DNA of 64,000 nt from Ophiura sarsii (lineage: Eukaryota; Echinodermata; Ophiuroidea; Amphilepidida; Ophiuridae), in the NCBI GenBank assembly GCA_035610835.1, contig CM069450.1, forward strand, positions 32,480,971-32,544,970. The letters run 5' to 3'. Every line of letters begins with the position of its first letter. The stretch's first letter is position 1. Below, one piece after another: positions 1 to 11,944 of this stretch. The notes beneath the pieces were generated by a model. It made no database searches. It worked only from the letters and a program-made list of their open reading frames with translations, and was not told the DNA's origin. The position numbers and the translations under genes are program-made.

Positions 1-266
1 AAACATGATACAAGCTTGGTCATAATGAGAAAAAGAAACGTGTTTCTCAGACCTGAGAAAATGATTGGATTTATATAGTGCTGTTGAAGTTTTTATTCTG
101 TATGTGATGTAATTATGTTGTTGAAGTTGTAATACATTTAAATGATATGAGAACGATTTTTACTGGTAATTTTGAATGAGTTCAATTTTGTTTTCATAAA
201 GAAACCACACAACAATTGATGTTACTGTCCACACTCTTCATCATGGTTGCCTGTGCCAACCATAGA
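1..266. other. unassigned AT-rich sequence
   Basis: No gene or repeat boundary was recognised. The part next to 267 may be the 3' untranslated tail of the minus-strand LINE fragment that ends there. Confidence 0.4.
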
Positions 267-898
267 TTAGTTGTGTGTGGCAAGGATGAGGGGGCTATTC
301 GCCCTTAGTAACCTATGTGACATGCTTGACTTAAAGGTGTTAATTGTAGGTGCGCTCACAGCTGACTCTGGCAGGTGGTTCCAGTCTTGGATGACCCTTT
401 GGCTGAAAGTGTATTTTCTGGCGTCTACCCTCATGTATTGTTTTTGGAGCTTGTATGAATGACCTCTGGTTGTTGCATTATCAGCTAACTGGAATAGATC
501 TGATGAGTTGATGTTATCGATGCCATTGAAGATTCTGTATACTTGGATTAAGTCTGCTCTCCTTGCTCTGTCCTCTAGGATCATGGGGTTAAGTATCTTC
601 AGTCTTTCATCATATGGCATGTGTTTCAGTTCTGGAATAATCTTTGATGTCCTTCGTTGAACTCCCTCTAGCAGTTTTATGTCCTTGGATAGATGTGGTC
701 TCCATACTTGGATACAGTACTGTAGTCTACATGGGGTCTGATGAGAGATTTGTAGAGAAGCATGACAATTTCCCGGCTTTTGTATTTGAATGTACGCTTG
801 ATCATCCCTAGGGTTTGGTTTGCCTTTTTTGTTGCTTCTGCACATTGTTTAGAAACTTTCAGGTCATCTTGTATCCATACTCCAAGATCTTGTTTTTA
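267..898 (-). pseudogene. CR1/L2-like LINE ORF2, C-terminal part, frameshifted
   Basis: This is the end of a non-LTR retrotransposon reverse-transcriptase protein, read on the minus strand. From about 898 down to 720 one frame reads through motifs such as MLLYKSLIRPHVDYS. Near 719 the coding sense moves to another frame, which continues with YCIQVWRPHLS, LLEGVQRRTSKII and FSQRVIQDWNHLPESAV and stops at 267. These are the hallmark blocks after the catalytic domain in CR1/L2/Rex-type LINEs: the YKSLVRPxLEYC block, the QRRATK block and the WNxLP tail. The catalytic YADD region and the endonuclease are absent, so this is a 5'-truncated, frameshifted dead copy. The exact clade is an inference from motif style. 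Confidence 0.85.
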
Positions 899-1400
899 GA
901 TTCGTGTGGCGGCAGACCGCCATCGAGGACACTGGATTGGTTTAGTCAGAGGATTTATGGTTAGATCTAATAAAATGTATGATACGAAATGCGCGTGCAG
1001 CGCACGAAATTGTTAGCATTTTACCCACAACGTGCTAGATATTGTAAACAATTTAATATGTCTTGGATCAATATACGCACGTTAAGCACAAACAATATGC
1101 CTTTTTGACATCGTTTTGCCTGAGTGTTCTTATACCTGCTTTATCTGTTTTCACACCTGATTTGTCGACAGCCCGTCGGACAAAAGGGGTCGTAGTCTCC
1201 GCCCCATTCTCTGGCTACTCCACGAAATTCATACAGCTAAACATAGGCCCCATTGTTTGCTTCATGTCCATGTCTCACTGTAAATGTATTACGCGGAGTA
1301 AAATACTCCATTTGGCTACATTCTCGCATTAGCATTAATAACGAAAATGAATATATTTGGTGACGTATTTCAACCTTATTTGAAATTTCTTGAATTTTAA
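899..1400. other. unassigned sequence between two LINE remnants
   Basis: No feature was recognised. Short open frames here have no family resemblance and overlap on both strands. Confidence 0.3.
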
Positions 1401-2829
1401 TATGATATTCCTGCAAAGTCTGCCAATGTGAACAGCTCAGTAAGAAACATGACAAGATGCAATCTTGATGATATAATACTGGACATCTGTAATAAGGCCC
1501 TCCTAGAAAAGCAACAACCTGACCAGTGGGCAATATTGAACCTGATTCCAGTCCCAAAATCTGGTGACCTAAGTCAAACAGAAAACTACAGAGGCATATG
1601 TCTGAACTCAATTGTGGCCAAGACATATAACAGAATGATTCTCAACAGAATAAAAACCTCACCTAGATGAATTACTTCGAACTAACCAGAATGGCTTCCG
1701 CGAGGGAAGATCGAAGCACTACCTCACACATTCTTGGGCTCAGGAGAATCATCGAAGATATACATTCCAACAATCTCTCTGCAGTCATAACATTCATTGA
1801 CTTCAAAAAGGCTTTCGACACCATACATCGTGGGGAAATGATCAAGATACGCAAAGCATACGGTCACAAGTTATAACATATGCAATTGATGAAACTTACA
1901 GAAACACAAAAGTCAAAGTTATATCACCTGATGGCGGCACGGAACTGTTCGACATCCTAGTAGGAGTACTCCAAGGAGATACCCTTGCCCCCTAGCTTTC
2001 ATAATCATCCTTGATTATTGTTTAAGAATAGCTATCAGTGGGAGAGAAGAGGAAATAGGATTCAGCATCAAGCCTAGACAAAGTCGAAGAATAGGGCCAA
2101 AGAATGTCACGGATCTTGACTTTGCAGATGACATAGCGTTACTTTCTGACACTAAGGAGCAGGCACAGAAGCTGCTGAAATATGTTGAGGAAGCAGCACT
2201 CAAAACTGGGCTCCACATGAATGCCAAGAAAGCCAAATGCATGGTATTTCACCAAACACAAGCGGTACAGTTAAAAACCTCTGATGGAAGTAACCTGGAC
2301 AGCGTATAGGACTTCAAATACCTGAGAGCTTGGTAATGTATATAGTAGCGATAGCATGACATAAAAGTACGTAAAGCACTTGCTTGGAAGGCCTGCAATG
2401 CTCTAAACAAAGTGTGGAAATCCAGCCTCTGTCAAAAATATAAAACTAAGACTATTACAAACTACTGTTCAAAGTGTTCTACTGTATGGAGATGAGACCT
2501 GGACAGACTCAACAAATCTCTAGATGGATGCTACACTAGAATGCTGAGAACTGCACTCATCATTAGTTACAAGGAACCGAACAAAGACCTGTATAGAAAA
2601 CATCACAGATCGAAGGATGAGATTTGCCGGGCATTGCATGAGAAGAGAAAAGGGGATTTCTGACCTTCTGCTATGGAGACACAAACACAGACATATTATA
2701 CTTGGACATCTTGGCGAAAGGCACAGGACTGAATGATGAGGTGATGAAAGCATGCTTGATAGACAGAGTAATATGGCGAGCCATCACGAAGACCGACCGA
2801 GATCGACATAAGTAAGTAGAAGTAAGTAG
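1401..2829 (+). pseudogene. RTE-like LINE reverse transcriptase, decayed
   Basis: This is a degenerate reverse transcriptase of an RTE-type non-LTR retrotransposon. Pieces in successive frames give the expected order: WAILNLIPVPKSGDLSQTEN and NYRGICLNSIVAK (about 1525-1640), then STTSHILGLRRIIEDIHSN and FIDFKKAFDTIHRG (about 1710-1835, holding the first catalytic Asp), then VGVLQGDTLAP (about 1955-1990), then DLDFADDIALLSDT with the catalytic FADD at 2121-2132, then KTGLHMNAKKAKCM (about 2200-2240). Several frameshifts and in-frame stops (near 1670, 1876, 2309 and 2490) kill it. After 2250 the thumb and tail region is only loosely recognisable. The N-terminal endonuclease is missing. The element at 2832 begins right after the decayed tail. 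Confidence 0.88.
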
Positions 2830-2831
2830 TA

Positions 2832-3946
2832 CACTGAAAAATAAATTGGTATCACAGCGACACCTTCTTGGAGTCAACTGTAAATGACACTTACAAAGGT
2901 GTTATTTTGACTCCAAAATTGGTGTAATCGTCAATGATATGGGTTTGCACATAATTTACGGTGACACCGTTAAGTGTCCGACGGACACCTTTCAGTGATC
3001 ATTTAGTGATTTACACCAAAACTGGTGTCAGATTAATTGAAATAACTCCAAGGGCGTCAATAGTTGGCGGGAAAGCTCACGGTTTTTAGAGGTGTCGAAG
3101 CAGCATGACACCAATTGGTGTAATTCTGACACCAATTGGTGTAATTCTGACACCAAATTGGGCGTCTATCAACATATCAACGCATGCGTTTTCTCGTCGC
3201 CATTTTGTCTGCATGTTACGAGCCGGTAAGACTGGTAAGTACCAATCTGCTCCATTTCCAGACATTTTTGATAATAATCATGATACAATTAGCGTAATGT
3301 AAGCCTTGTTCATGTTGTTTAATATTGCGCCAACTAACTGATGAAATAAATTACAATTTCATAGTCAGAGACTAGCATTTTGTTGGACTGTGTGTCAGTG
3401 CATGGACCTACTAGTACTATGTGTGTGTTCGTCATGCATGCATACGATGATATGTGCAACATTACATATACTTGTAGCCCGATTTATCTGGCTCAGTGGT
3501 CGTCTTTTTCATACGGACGTCTTACATTACGCTAATTGTATCATAATTATTATCAAAAATGTCTGGAAATGGAGCAGATCGGTACTTACCAGTCTTACCG
3601 GCTCCTAAACATGTGCTATCTCAATATGACTCAGAGAGTCAATATTACACCCCATTTGGGGTGTAATGACATTTTTCGAAAATAGGTCCTCAGGTAACCA
3701 CCCTAGGTGTCAAACTCAATATGACACTTAAGAGAGTCAATATTACACCCCATTTGGGGTGTAATGGCATTTTTCGAAAATGGGTCCTCAGGTAACCACC
3801 CTAGGTGTCAAAATGAATATGACACCCAAAGGTGTCATATTTTACACCCATAATGGTGTCAATTTGACACATTTAGGTTGCCAACTGAGGACCCATTTTT
3901 TGACACTTGTTTTAGTGTCAAAATGACACCAAATTATTTGTCAGTG
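2832..3946 (+). mobile_element. non-autonomous TIR element, copy A (about 1.1 kb)
   Basis: The element starts CACTGAAAAATAAATTGG and ends in ...AATTATTTGTCAGTG, flanked by TA on both sides (2830-2831 and 3947-3948), which fits a TA target duplication. A second copy lies inverted at 15796-16878. The interior is crowded with GTGTCA/TGACAC motifs on both strands. It has a short tandem block of about 21 bp (GACACCAATTGGTGTAATTC, about 3108-3155) and a duplicated block of about 90 bp (about 3627-3810) that is single in the other copy. No transposase is encoded, and the short frames inside are incidental. Confidence 0.85.
3221..3604. repeat. internal inverted repeat of TIR element A
   Basis: Two arms of roughly 80 bp (about 3221-3302 and 3521-3604) are near-perfect reverse complements. 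Both carry the stretch around GGTAAGACTGGTAAGTACC and ATTAGCGTAATGTAAG. The same pair is present in copy B, so the folded core belongs to the element rather than being a local accident. Confidence 0.8.
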
Positions 3947-3948
3947 TA

Positions 3949-5159
3949 GGTAAAATACTAGTTTTGGGGACTCTTTGACCACTCAAGTTGATCTCGGATA
4001 GGATAATTCGATAGCTAAATTCTGCAAATATCCCTTAAAGAGTGCATTTTATTATTGAGTCCCACAACTGCTGTGAAGACTAAAGAATACAAAAAAAGGT
4101 CATTCAAAAATGTAAACACAAAACTAACAAATATCAACCGTTCTCAATGTTTAAGCCAATAGGCCTTATTTACAGAACGGCAAGTTTTGATTGAGTTGAC
4201 ACAAAGATTGATTTATAATGTTAAATTGTATTAATTAATCAAATGTATTTTGACGTCATTGCTCTCTTCCAAGATTCGTACTTAAGTTTAGCAACATCAT
4301 TCAATGTGTAATCGATAATGACGTAATATGAATAACCGTACGATAATGTTGAATATGTGAATGTTTCCGACAAAATTACCAATCGAGGGCACTGTTTAGT
4401 CAATATCGGGTTAATGTACTAAACTCGACGAGGTCATCCCAACTCAATCTTGATAATCAAATATTGGTTAGCGGGTCATGATTTAAGTGTAATTCTTGTG
4501 ATAATTCGTTTTGACGAATGTCACATATTTTCACGCTTCCTACAAGACAGGCGAATAATACTCCCATTGGGACAAACTAAAGTATGAATGCACCCGTAAG
4601 AGTTGTTATTTTGACGATCACATTGTCCTACATGTAGATCATACAATTTTGCCAGTGTTACTTACACGCGCGCGCGAAAATAAGATGAGCTTTTCAGCCT
4701 ATTACATGTATGTGTGACCGCCTTTTTGTTTAAACTAGGGTAGTGTACAAACAATTAACACTGTTTGACGGGAAATATTGCAAACTACTGGTAACATAAT
4801 ATGTATGAGGTGTAATAATTCACTTTAGAGCATGTTTGAGGGGATTATTGTAGTTGGATAGCACTAGACATATGGGGCGATAAGCTTCAGGTCATGGTTT
4901 TATCCCACTTCTGTCACCATATTTGTATCTCCTGGGCTCCGTTATAACACATTGATAGACCGTAATAGACTCATGATCAACATATTTGATGTTATTGTTC
5001 ATTCTACTCCATACCGGCTGCCCGTAATACCAGCTGCCAGTATAATAAAATGTGGGTTGCCGGTTGCATTATATAAACATTGCCCAATGTAATGCTTTAC
5101 TCTAACCATAAATACTGGAGAGGAAGTATTTATGCTCTAACAGTAATAGAGCTGTCGAT
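3949..5159. other. unassigned AT-rich sequence
   Basis: No coding or mobile-element signature was found. The only structure seen is a small hairpin at 5107-5134 (CATAAATACT ... AGTATTTATG). Confidence 0.35.
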
Positions 5160-5300
5160 CGGTGTAATGACCAAGGCATCGATCTCTATAAGCTGGTTTT
5201 TTGTCTTAAAATACTAAGGAAGTATTCAACAACCACCAAAAAAATGCACAACAATTGACTGTTGGGGAACTCTTGGAATTAGGGTTTAAAGTTGGGTGTG
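5160..5300 (+). repeat. dispersed repeat, copy 1 (inverted copy at 10.7 kb)
   Basis: The stretch from TATAAGCTGG through AAAATACTAAGGAAGTATTC to GTTGGGGAACTC recurs in reverse complement at about 10700-10860 with scattered differences. The family and element ends were not determined. Confidence 0.7.
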
Positions 5301-6780
5301 TTTATTGCGTTTTTAGAAATATTGACACGATGACTTTCCAAGAAAATGTCGACGTGCTGTGTCTACACTCTGACTACGAGCTGTGTGTACATTCAATTCT
5401 CAAATCAAAATACACATCGAAGAGCATGTTGTATGTATGATACGGTACACGATACATTTCATAGATATTTGAGGCTTTTGATGATATTGGTGTCCTTGGG
5501 AGGGATATAATATATAGTAAAATATATGTATTGTAACTGTAAACTTTAACTGTTAAATGGCCAACAAAGGTGTTTATCCGGTGTTTATCGTCAAATAATA
5601 TAGGGAGGTTGTATGATCACTAATCGACAGAAGACGGTCTACCTCATTGATTGAGTGTTGCTTTGATGACAAACCAATGGGTTCAGTGTTAAAGGTATAT
5701 GACCCGATCACGTTTTGGGGCTATGACATTTTTTTCACATCAAGATATTTTGGTATCAGAAGAATCCCCATATGTTTCTCATTATGTCTGTAAAATATTA
5801 GTGGCCAGAAATGTTTCATTTGGAAATTATAGGCTAAACTGTGGTGAATTACTGCCAAAGGTGGTTAACCACCAACCAGTCTGTGTACTACTCAATGGGC
5901 ACATGTCTTTTGACCTTGCGCTTCTAAAAATAGAACCATTGGAGTTATGCAACTCAAACTTTGGAATGCAACAATTTAAAGGATGACCTTTCATGTAAAA
6001 TAGAAAATATCAAGTTGAAAATCGGGTCAGGAATCGGAACATCTACCCTTAACATTGCTTGTTTATATTGTTCAGTTATCATGGAACAAAATGTAAGAGT
6101 ATTTGGAATATCAGAGGGTTACATAAACAAGTTTCAGAAGTCAAGAATGGTCTCTATTCCCGAATGACGAATTGGCTTGTGGTACAATTAGGCCTATAAC
6201 TATCCCCAATCAACTGATTATCTTTATAAGTGTTTTAAATATATCGTTTCCACGATGTAGGAGTTAATTTGGGCGGGCACTCACATTATATACTAATTGT
6301 CGATGGGATGTGCGTTGTATAATACTCACGCCTCTGTTCAGATCCGTAGGTTCTACTTTCACACCTTGTCTGCGACCCTTGAGCCTCAAACGTCGAGTTT
6401 TGAGTTCAATGTCAAATGGTTTTTTTGCCTATCGTTTTAATAAATTAAAACTCGTCTAAAATTAAGAAGGGGGGTTGTTTTGCGTCGTCAATTTCACAAG
6501 AATCGAGCGAAAACTCCATTTTGAATACGATATCAGTTTGGTAAAATATAATTAATTACGGTTCCATCGCTTTTATAATTTGAGCCACTTTGGAATTTAG
6601 TTTTTTGACTATAATGACAGGCCAAGATTGCTCCGTGAACATGAATCCTGACTTTGTCTAGCCAATACAGGCATACAGCCTTGACACGTTTTATTTAGCA
6701 TTTAACATGTTTAATGTAGCCCAATTGGGCTAATACTTGAAACTAAAGTCTAATCTAGAAATGCTATATCGACTCCTCCT
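5301..6780. other. unassigned sequence
   Basis: Two overlapping frames of 95 and 68 codons (5699-5986 and 5961-6167) show no recognisable domain. I do not regard them as genes. No repeats were identified. Confidence 0.3.
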
Positions 6781-6782
6781 CA

Positions 6783-7200
6783 AAATGTGAACATTTTATT
6801 TTATAAAATCTGAAATACTAAGCACTATTCTTTATAACAAATTGAAGTTCAAAGCTAGAAATTCTTTTATACAACCTCGCTAAAACATGCGCAGAACATA
6901 CAATTTGGGTGCTGTGTGTCATTTCAACCAGGAATTGGCAGACATACATTGCACCGTCCACGGAGGAGCCCACATGCTGTGGTAATTGCTTGCTGGCTTC
7001 CTCCCTTGACCTAGGCATTAGAGTGTTGCCACACGAGGGTTGTTCAATGTCCTAATTTTGGGGCTCATTTTTAAAACTAAAACCTGCTCAAGCAATAGTA
7101 TAATCGTGATTTTTCTCGAAATGTGAACATTTTATTTCACAAAATCTGAATCAGCACTAATTTTATAACAAATTGAAGTTTATAGTATAATTTTTATAAC
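6783..7200. repeat. diverged direct repeat pair
   Basis: About 90 bp at 6783-6872 (AAATGTGAACATTTTATTT ... ATAACAAATTGAAGTT) recurs in the same orientation at about 7117-7200. The spacing is about 330 bp, as expected for an old tandem duplication. Confidence 0.65.
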
Positions 7201-7338
7201 ATAACAAATGATAAACTTAGCACTTTGGGCTTGCTACAAAACACCCTAGTCAAAACCGGGTTGACCAAAGGGCCAGAGCAGGTACCCAAAGCGCTGTAGG
7301 CACTAACAGCTGGTGTGCAATAACTCTCATAATTTACA

Positions 7339-7366
7339 ACCACGGATACCATGGCATATCCGTGGT
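7339..7366. repeat. short perfect hairpin
   Basis: Ten-base arms ACCACGGATA and TATCCGTGGT surround the 8-base centre CCATGGCA. The role is unknown. Confidence 0.6.
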
Positions 7367-7749
7367 CAAAAAAAGCTCAGTATGTAGAGGGAACAGAACC
7401 GTAATGTTCATCGGCGCAGCACACCCCGTTGAACAATTGATCAATGTGTTGGTTCGCTATCTTTTATTTGAAATAGGGTTCCCTACTCCCTATATTATTC
7501 GTGTCATTAGTTATGAATATCCCTAATATGAAATACTGAATAACGAGCCTTGTGGCCTAAACGGGTTATTCCTTAAGGGAGAGATTCCTATTTGGAGGAG
7601 GGGGGCATATCGTTCAGATGGTAAAACGGGCAAATTAAAATAGTTTCAAATTGTTTTTAGCTTTTGGGAAGTAGTTTAAATGTTACCTTTTATCCATGAT
7701 TATTTATAATAGTATAGAGACAGGCCTACGTATGATCAGAAACATCCAA
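7367..7749. other. unassigned sequence
   Basis: Nothing recognised. Confidence 0.3.
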
Positions 7750-8280
7750 ACTCGTTGGGTGAGGGGCAAATCAAATTACGGATAATTGTAACCGTGTCGG
7801 AACCCCGGTGGTTTCAGTCAACATTGACTTTGGGTACGCATGATCGTTCCAAAATCGCGGAAAGGGGGGGTTCTGACATTTATGTCCGCGATTTTTCCAA
7901 ATCAGGGGTGTTTTCTAAAGCTTTATGTCAGCGATTCCCAAAACTAAGGGGTCATTTTGGATGCTATTTCAGCGATATCAAAAATAAGGGGTGCTTTTTT
8001 TGGAGAGGCTATGTCCACGAAGAAGAAATTAAAATAAATGAGCATTGTGTCATATCAAATTGTCCCGAGAAAATACCCCGTGAAAAAGGGTATTTTGAAC
8101 CAGATGTGTCCTTGTTTTTGCGCAAATAGGGGGGACTATGTACAAAATGTTCTTGAAATGGTGAAAAAGGGGGCTAAGTTCAGTCATGTCAGTTAAAATG
8201 TCCGCGTTTTTGTGAAAAAGGAGGTCAAATTAGCAAAATTGTCCGCGAAACGCTGTCAAATAGGGGGGGGGGGGGGTGGG
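7750..8280 (+). repeat. degenerate repeat rich in GTCCGCGA and AAATAGGGG
   Basis: Short phrases recur irregularly: GTCCGCGATTTTT, GTCAGCGATT, TTCAGCGATAT, GTCCGCGTTTTTGTG and GTCCGCGAAACGCTGTC, each followed after about 20 bases by AAGGGG or AGGGGGG. The tract ends in a G run at about 8264-8278. A 124-codon frame crosses it (7755-8129), but its peptide follows the repeat phrases and resembles no domain. I read it as old low-complexity or mobile-element DNA. Confidence 0.5.
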
Positions 8281-9596
8281 TATTTCAAGACACTGGAACT
8301 ATCATGTGTTACCCCTCTGAATACGAAGAGAGAACACCGGGTACCAGGGTACGTATAATGAAAGTAAATGTTATTCACTGACAACTAAAACAAGAGAACA
8401 GATCTGTTAATATTGGGTCAGTCAATATTCTTAATGAGTCCTTTTCTTATTTTTCAATTTAACTATCAATTGAAAATTCCGGAAAATGAATCTGTGGTTT
8501 TTTATTAATTTAAAATAATTTCATATACTCAACTTGGTTTATGTTGGAAACTATCTTACGGATACCTTTTTATCCAAATTATATATAATTTGCAGGAATT
8601 TCGTCTTTGCTGCAGTCTTAAGTCTAAAAAGAAACGATATTTTGTCTATAATTTCAACAAATTTCAACTGCCATTTGGATTATTTGGACATAGTTAAAGA
8701 TGTTCATTGATTGCTAATAAGTTCTGTTTGTACGACATTTCAGAGAAATGCCCTAGAAATACCCTTCCTTTTCATTTTGGTGCCAGGTGACTATTTTAAA
8801 GAAACGCAAATACTCATGTTGATGCTATTGTAAACATTGATGTGTGAAACATATTTTAGTTTTGTAATTTCAGGCAGAGAAATGAAATATATCAATATCA
8901 ACCGGCTTTAAAGCAAATAACGTGCAATTATTATGTCAATTAAAATCTGACAACTTGCAATACAGTATTCTAATTTTAGAAAGTCATTATATGCTATATT
9001 TTGCGTTGGGCTTACATTCCGACACAAGGAAGTAATCATACTATAAAGTATCACAATGCATATAGAAGATATTTGCAGAACATGTGAATCCTATTTGATA
9101 TCCTTTGATTAATGATGATGCAGCGTTGCCGGGCTAAAGGTTAGATTTTACGGTGTTTAAGTAATGTCATACTTAGCATTTTTCATAATTTTTATTAGAT
9201 TTTTACCTTGCACATTTTCATTTTTTTCTCTAAAATAGTGCGATAATGGTTTGTCGATTGAAGTATGTATGAAATGTACATGTATAAGGCCCTATGTCAA
9301 ATTGCGAACAGAAAATAACCTAACTTTACCACTTCTCAACAACGGATTTAACGTCAACATTTTATTGACATGACATAATAACTAATTTTGTTAACATACA
9401 TGGTTGCTATTATCTGTGTGTGATAAATTCCCATTGAAGTGCTCAGACAATAAGTGTCGAATAGATGACAGATATCCATATATTTAAAATTAAGTTTTTA
9501 ATACGTTCTCTCATGTACAAAACACACACCTAATTAATATCAAATTAAATCAAATCAAATTCATTTGTATGTACATGTTATCAACACTGTAAAGAT
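8281..9596. other. unassigned AT-rich sequence
   Basis: No gene, RNA or repeat boundary was recognised. Confidence 0.35.
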
Positions 9597-9636
9597 TTGC
9601 CTAACTACAGTATTCTAATTTTAGAACTTTTATACA

Positions 9637-10276
9637 ACTGCAATCCTCATCCAACACTTCAGGTCTATGGGGAAACCATCAGCCATATGACGGATTTTAG
9701 ATATCTGGGCTCTATGATTGCATCGGGTGCAAGTGACCTTAAAAGACGCAGGGCATTGGCATGGTGCGCATTCTGGAAGTTGGAACACCTATGGAGGAGT
9801 CCTCAAGTAGCTATCGCGACAAAAGTAAAATTATTTAGCACCACCTGTGTGACGATTTTGCTGTATGGCTGTGAATCCTGGGTGATATCTCAAGATATGG
9901 AGTGTAAAATAAATGCCTATGCTACCTCTTGCTACAGGATAATGCTTAACATCAAACGCATGGATCATGTCCTGAACACCACCATTTATGACCAAGACCG
10001 AGCCTCTTATCAACCGAGTAAAAAGTCGCCAGCTGAGATTTCTTGGACATATTCTCCGTCTCCCTGATGAAGAGCCTGCTAGAATGTATGCCACCTACAT
10101 ACCAACACATGGCCGAAGGAGACCTGGTCGTCCAAGCACATCATACTTGAAGTACATACAACGCTTACTTGGTGACAATGAAGGCATGTTTCAAGAACGT
10201 CAGATAGCCACTCTTGCTACAGATCGCCGTGCTTGGAGAAAACTTGTGGTCGCCTGCTCCGCAGCCGAAGGATGAT
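9637..10276 (+). pseudogene. RTE-like LINE ORF2, C-terminal end, one frameshift
   Basis: This is the C-terminal third of an RTE-type LINE protein, 5' truncated. The first frame reads FRYLGSMIASGASDLKRRRA, WKLEHLWRS, LLYGCESWV and SCYRIMLNIKRMD. A single frameshift near 9988 moves to a second frame with RVKSRQLRFLGHILRLPDEE, PTHGRRRPGRPSTSYLKYIQ, RLLGDNEGM and RRAWRKLVVACSAAEG, followed by a stop and a short GATGATAATGA tail like those closing RTE elements. Apart from the one frameshift the sequence is intact, so the copy is younger than the one at 1.4 kb. A shorter copy of the same 3' end lies at 17614-17815. Confidence 0.9.
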
Positions 10277-10690
10277 AATGAAAGATTTGCAGTTGCTTCT
10301 AAAAATTAAAATCGCCTCATCAACATGAAAATGTATTTTAAATTATACACTATACTTGAACAATGTTGTATTATGAAACATTTATTTATTGTTGTTAAAA
10401 GGAAAAACTCAAAATAAACAATACTGTGAACTAATAATAACTGTTTGTTTTAATATACCATATTGCCTTTAGCGAAGATAAAGCCTGTACATTATATAGG
10501 GCTATTTATTTTCATTTGAAACACACTGTATAATATCCAGTCTATCAGAAATAACTGGCCAGGCCTAATCCGTATTGAATTGTATTGTGCACTATTGAGG
10601 TAGTATTATCTCTATGAATAGCAAGGCTTGAATATAATTTGATGGCTGATGAACTATTGAGTGTCCCAGCAGAAAAAAGGTCTTACTGAA
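10277..10690. other. unassigned sequence after the LINE tail
   Basis: Nothing recognised. Confidence 0.3.
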
Positions 10691-10870
10691 ACTTTCAAAT
10701 ATCATAATTTGGGATTTTTTCTCTTATGGTCCCAACTTTAACCTCTTATAAAAAGAGTTCCCCAATAGTACATTTTTGCGCATTTTTGGGGGTGATTATT
10801 GAATACTTCCTTAGTATTTTAAAACAAAAAAACAGCTTATTAGAGCGATGATCGGGTATCACAAAATCGA
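10691..10870 (-). repeat. dispersed repeat, copy 2 (inverted copy of 5.2 kb)
   Basis: Read on the minus strand it matches 5160-5300, including AAAATACTAAGGAAGTATTC and TTGGGGAACTC. It extends further to a block ending GGGACCATAAGAG. Confidence 0.7.
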
Positions 10871-11684
10871 GTGTAATCCCGACTGATCTATAACAGGCGC
10901 GACAAGCCATAATGCCAAAACATATTTGTTTTAATCCGTACAGGCGATCCTAATACAGTGAGTTTGATCTTCTACCAGCTGAAACTATAGTAGTAAAAGT
11001 AAGCATGTAGTACGTGCATTTTACGGAATGAACCGCTCCTACTCCGCATGGCTAATAATAGTTTTATATAATTCCTAGGATTTGCGTTAAATCCCCACAA
11101 TATCCCAAAAGCCATCACTTAACGAAGACAAGAACTGTTTACCAATTGCCAATACTGCCCAGGAGTGTATGACCCGACTCTGACGTTACCTTCCCTAAAT
11201 GTCATAAACGTTTGTTGGTGTTCTTAAATTAGTAATATGCCTCGGTCGGTTGGATTAACCTTTATATCTTAGGGACATTGAAGTAAAATGTCATAACTTG
11301 GATCAAAAGTTAAGCATAAAGTGTTTGTATAACATTGGGTTATATGCAACTTTTTCTGATCGAATACTATCTGTAGAAATAGATCTAATTGACCTCTATT
11401 GAATGGAAGTGTGCATAGAATACATTGCAACATAACCAATAGATAGAATGCAGACGTTCGACAGGCGAAATATTGTAATCGTGTTTAAAACAATATGCAG
11501 ATATGGATTACACCACTGAACTTTGTCATATAACAACAATTTCTGGTGTTTCCCCATGGATACCTAGATGCACATACCTATTATTGTACAGATTCATAAA
11601 TATTGGCCGTTCGGTAATTTATTTTGGACCCATTCCATTGAACCACGATGGTCCAGTCACGACGATATCAGCATCGTTTAGACG
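10871..11684. other. unassigned sequence
   Basis: Nothing recognised. Confidence 0.3.
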
Positions 11685-11944
11685 CAATTGAGGACCCTAG
11701 ATCTAAAAGGGGGTTAAGTCACATTGAGAAAAATGGCTAAAACTGGGTTTCATTATGTCGGGGTGTGTGGACTTGACCCACTCGGGTTGTACCTCCCTTG
11801 GACTATTACACAGCTTTACCACATGACTTTACTGTAACATTTTAACAGAGGGTGCAGAGATCCTCTTTGTAGCAGAAACTGATACTAACTACAATTTCAC
11901 AATATTGTGACTTAACTCCATTTTAGAGCTAGGGTCCTCAATTG
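11685..11944. mobile_element. small TIR element (about 260 bp)
   Basis: The terminal inverted repeats are about 39 bp. The left end begins CAATTGAGGACCCTAG and runs to GTTAAGTCACA. The right end is its reverse complement with a few mismatches and closes CTAGGGTCCTCAATTG. No coding content. The target duplication is not clear. Confidence 0.7.

Noticed and set aside
7339..7366. Rho-independent terminator-like hairpins here and at 20871-20910
   Set aside because: The genome is eukaryotic and no gene end is nearby, so they are reported only as hairpins.
7755..8129. 124-codon frame as a gene
   Set aside because: Its peptide follows degenerate repeat phrases and shows no domain.
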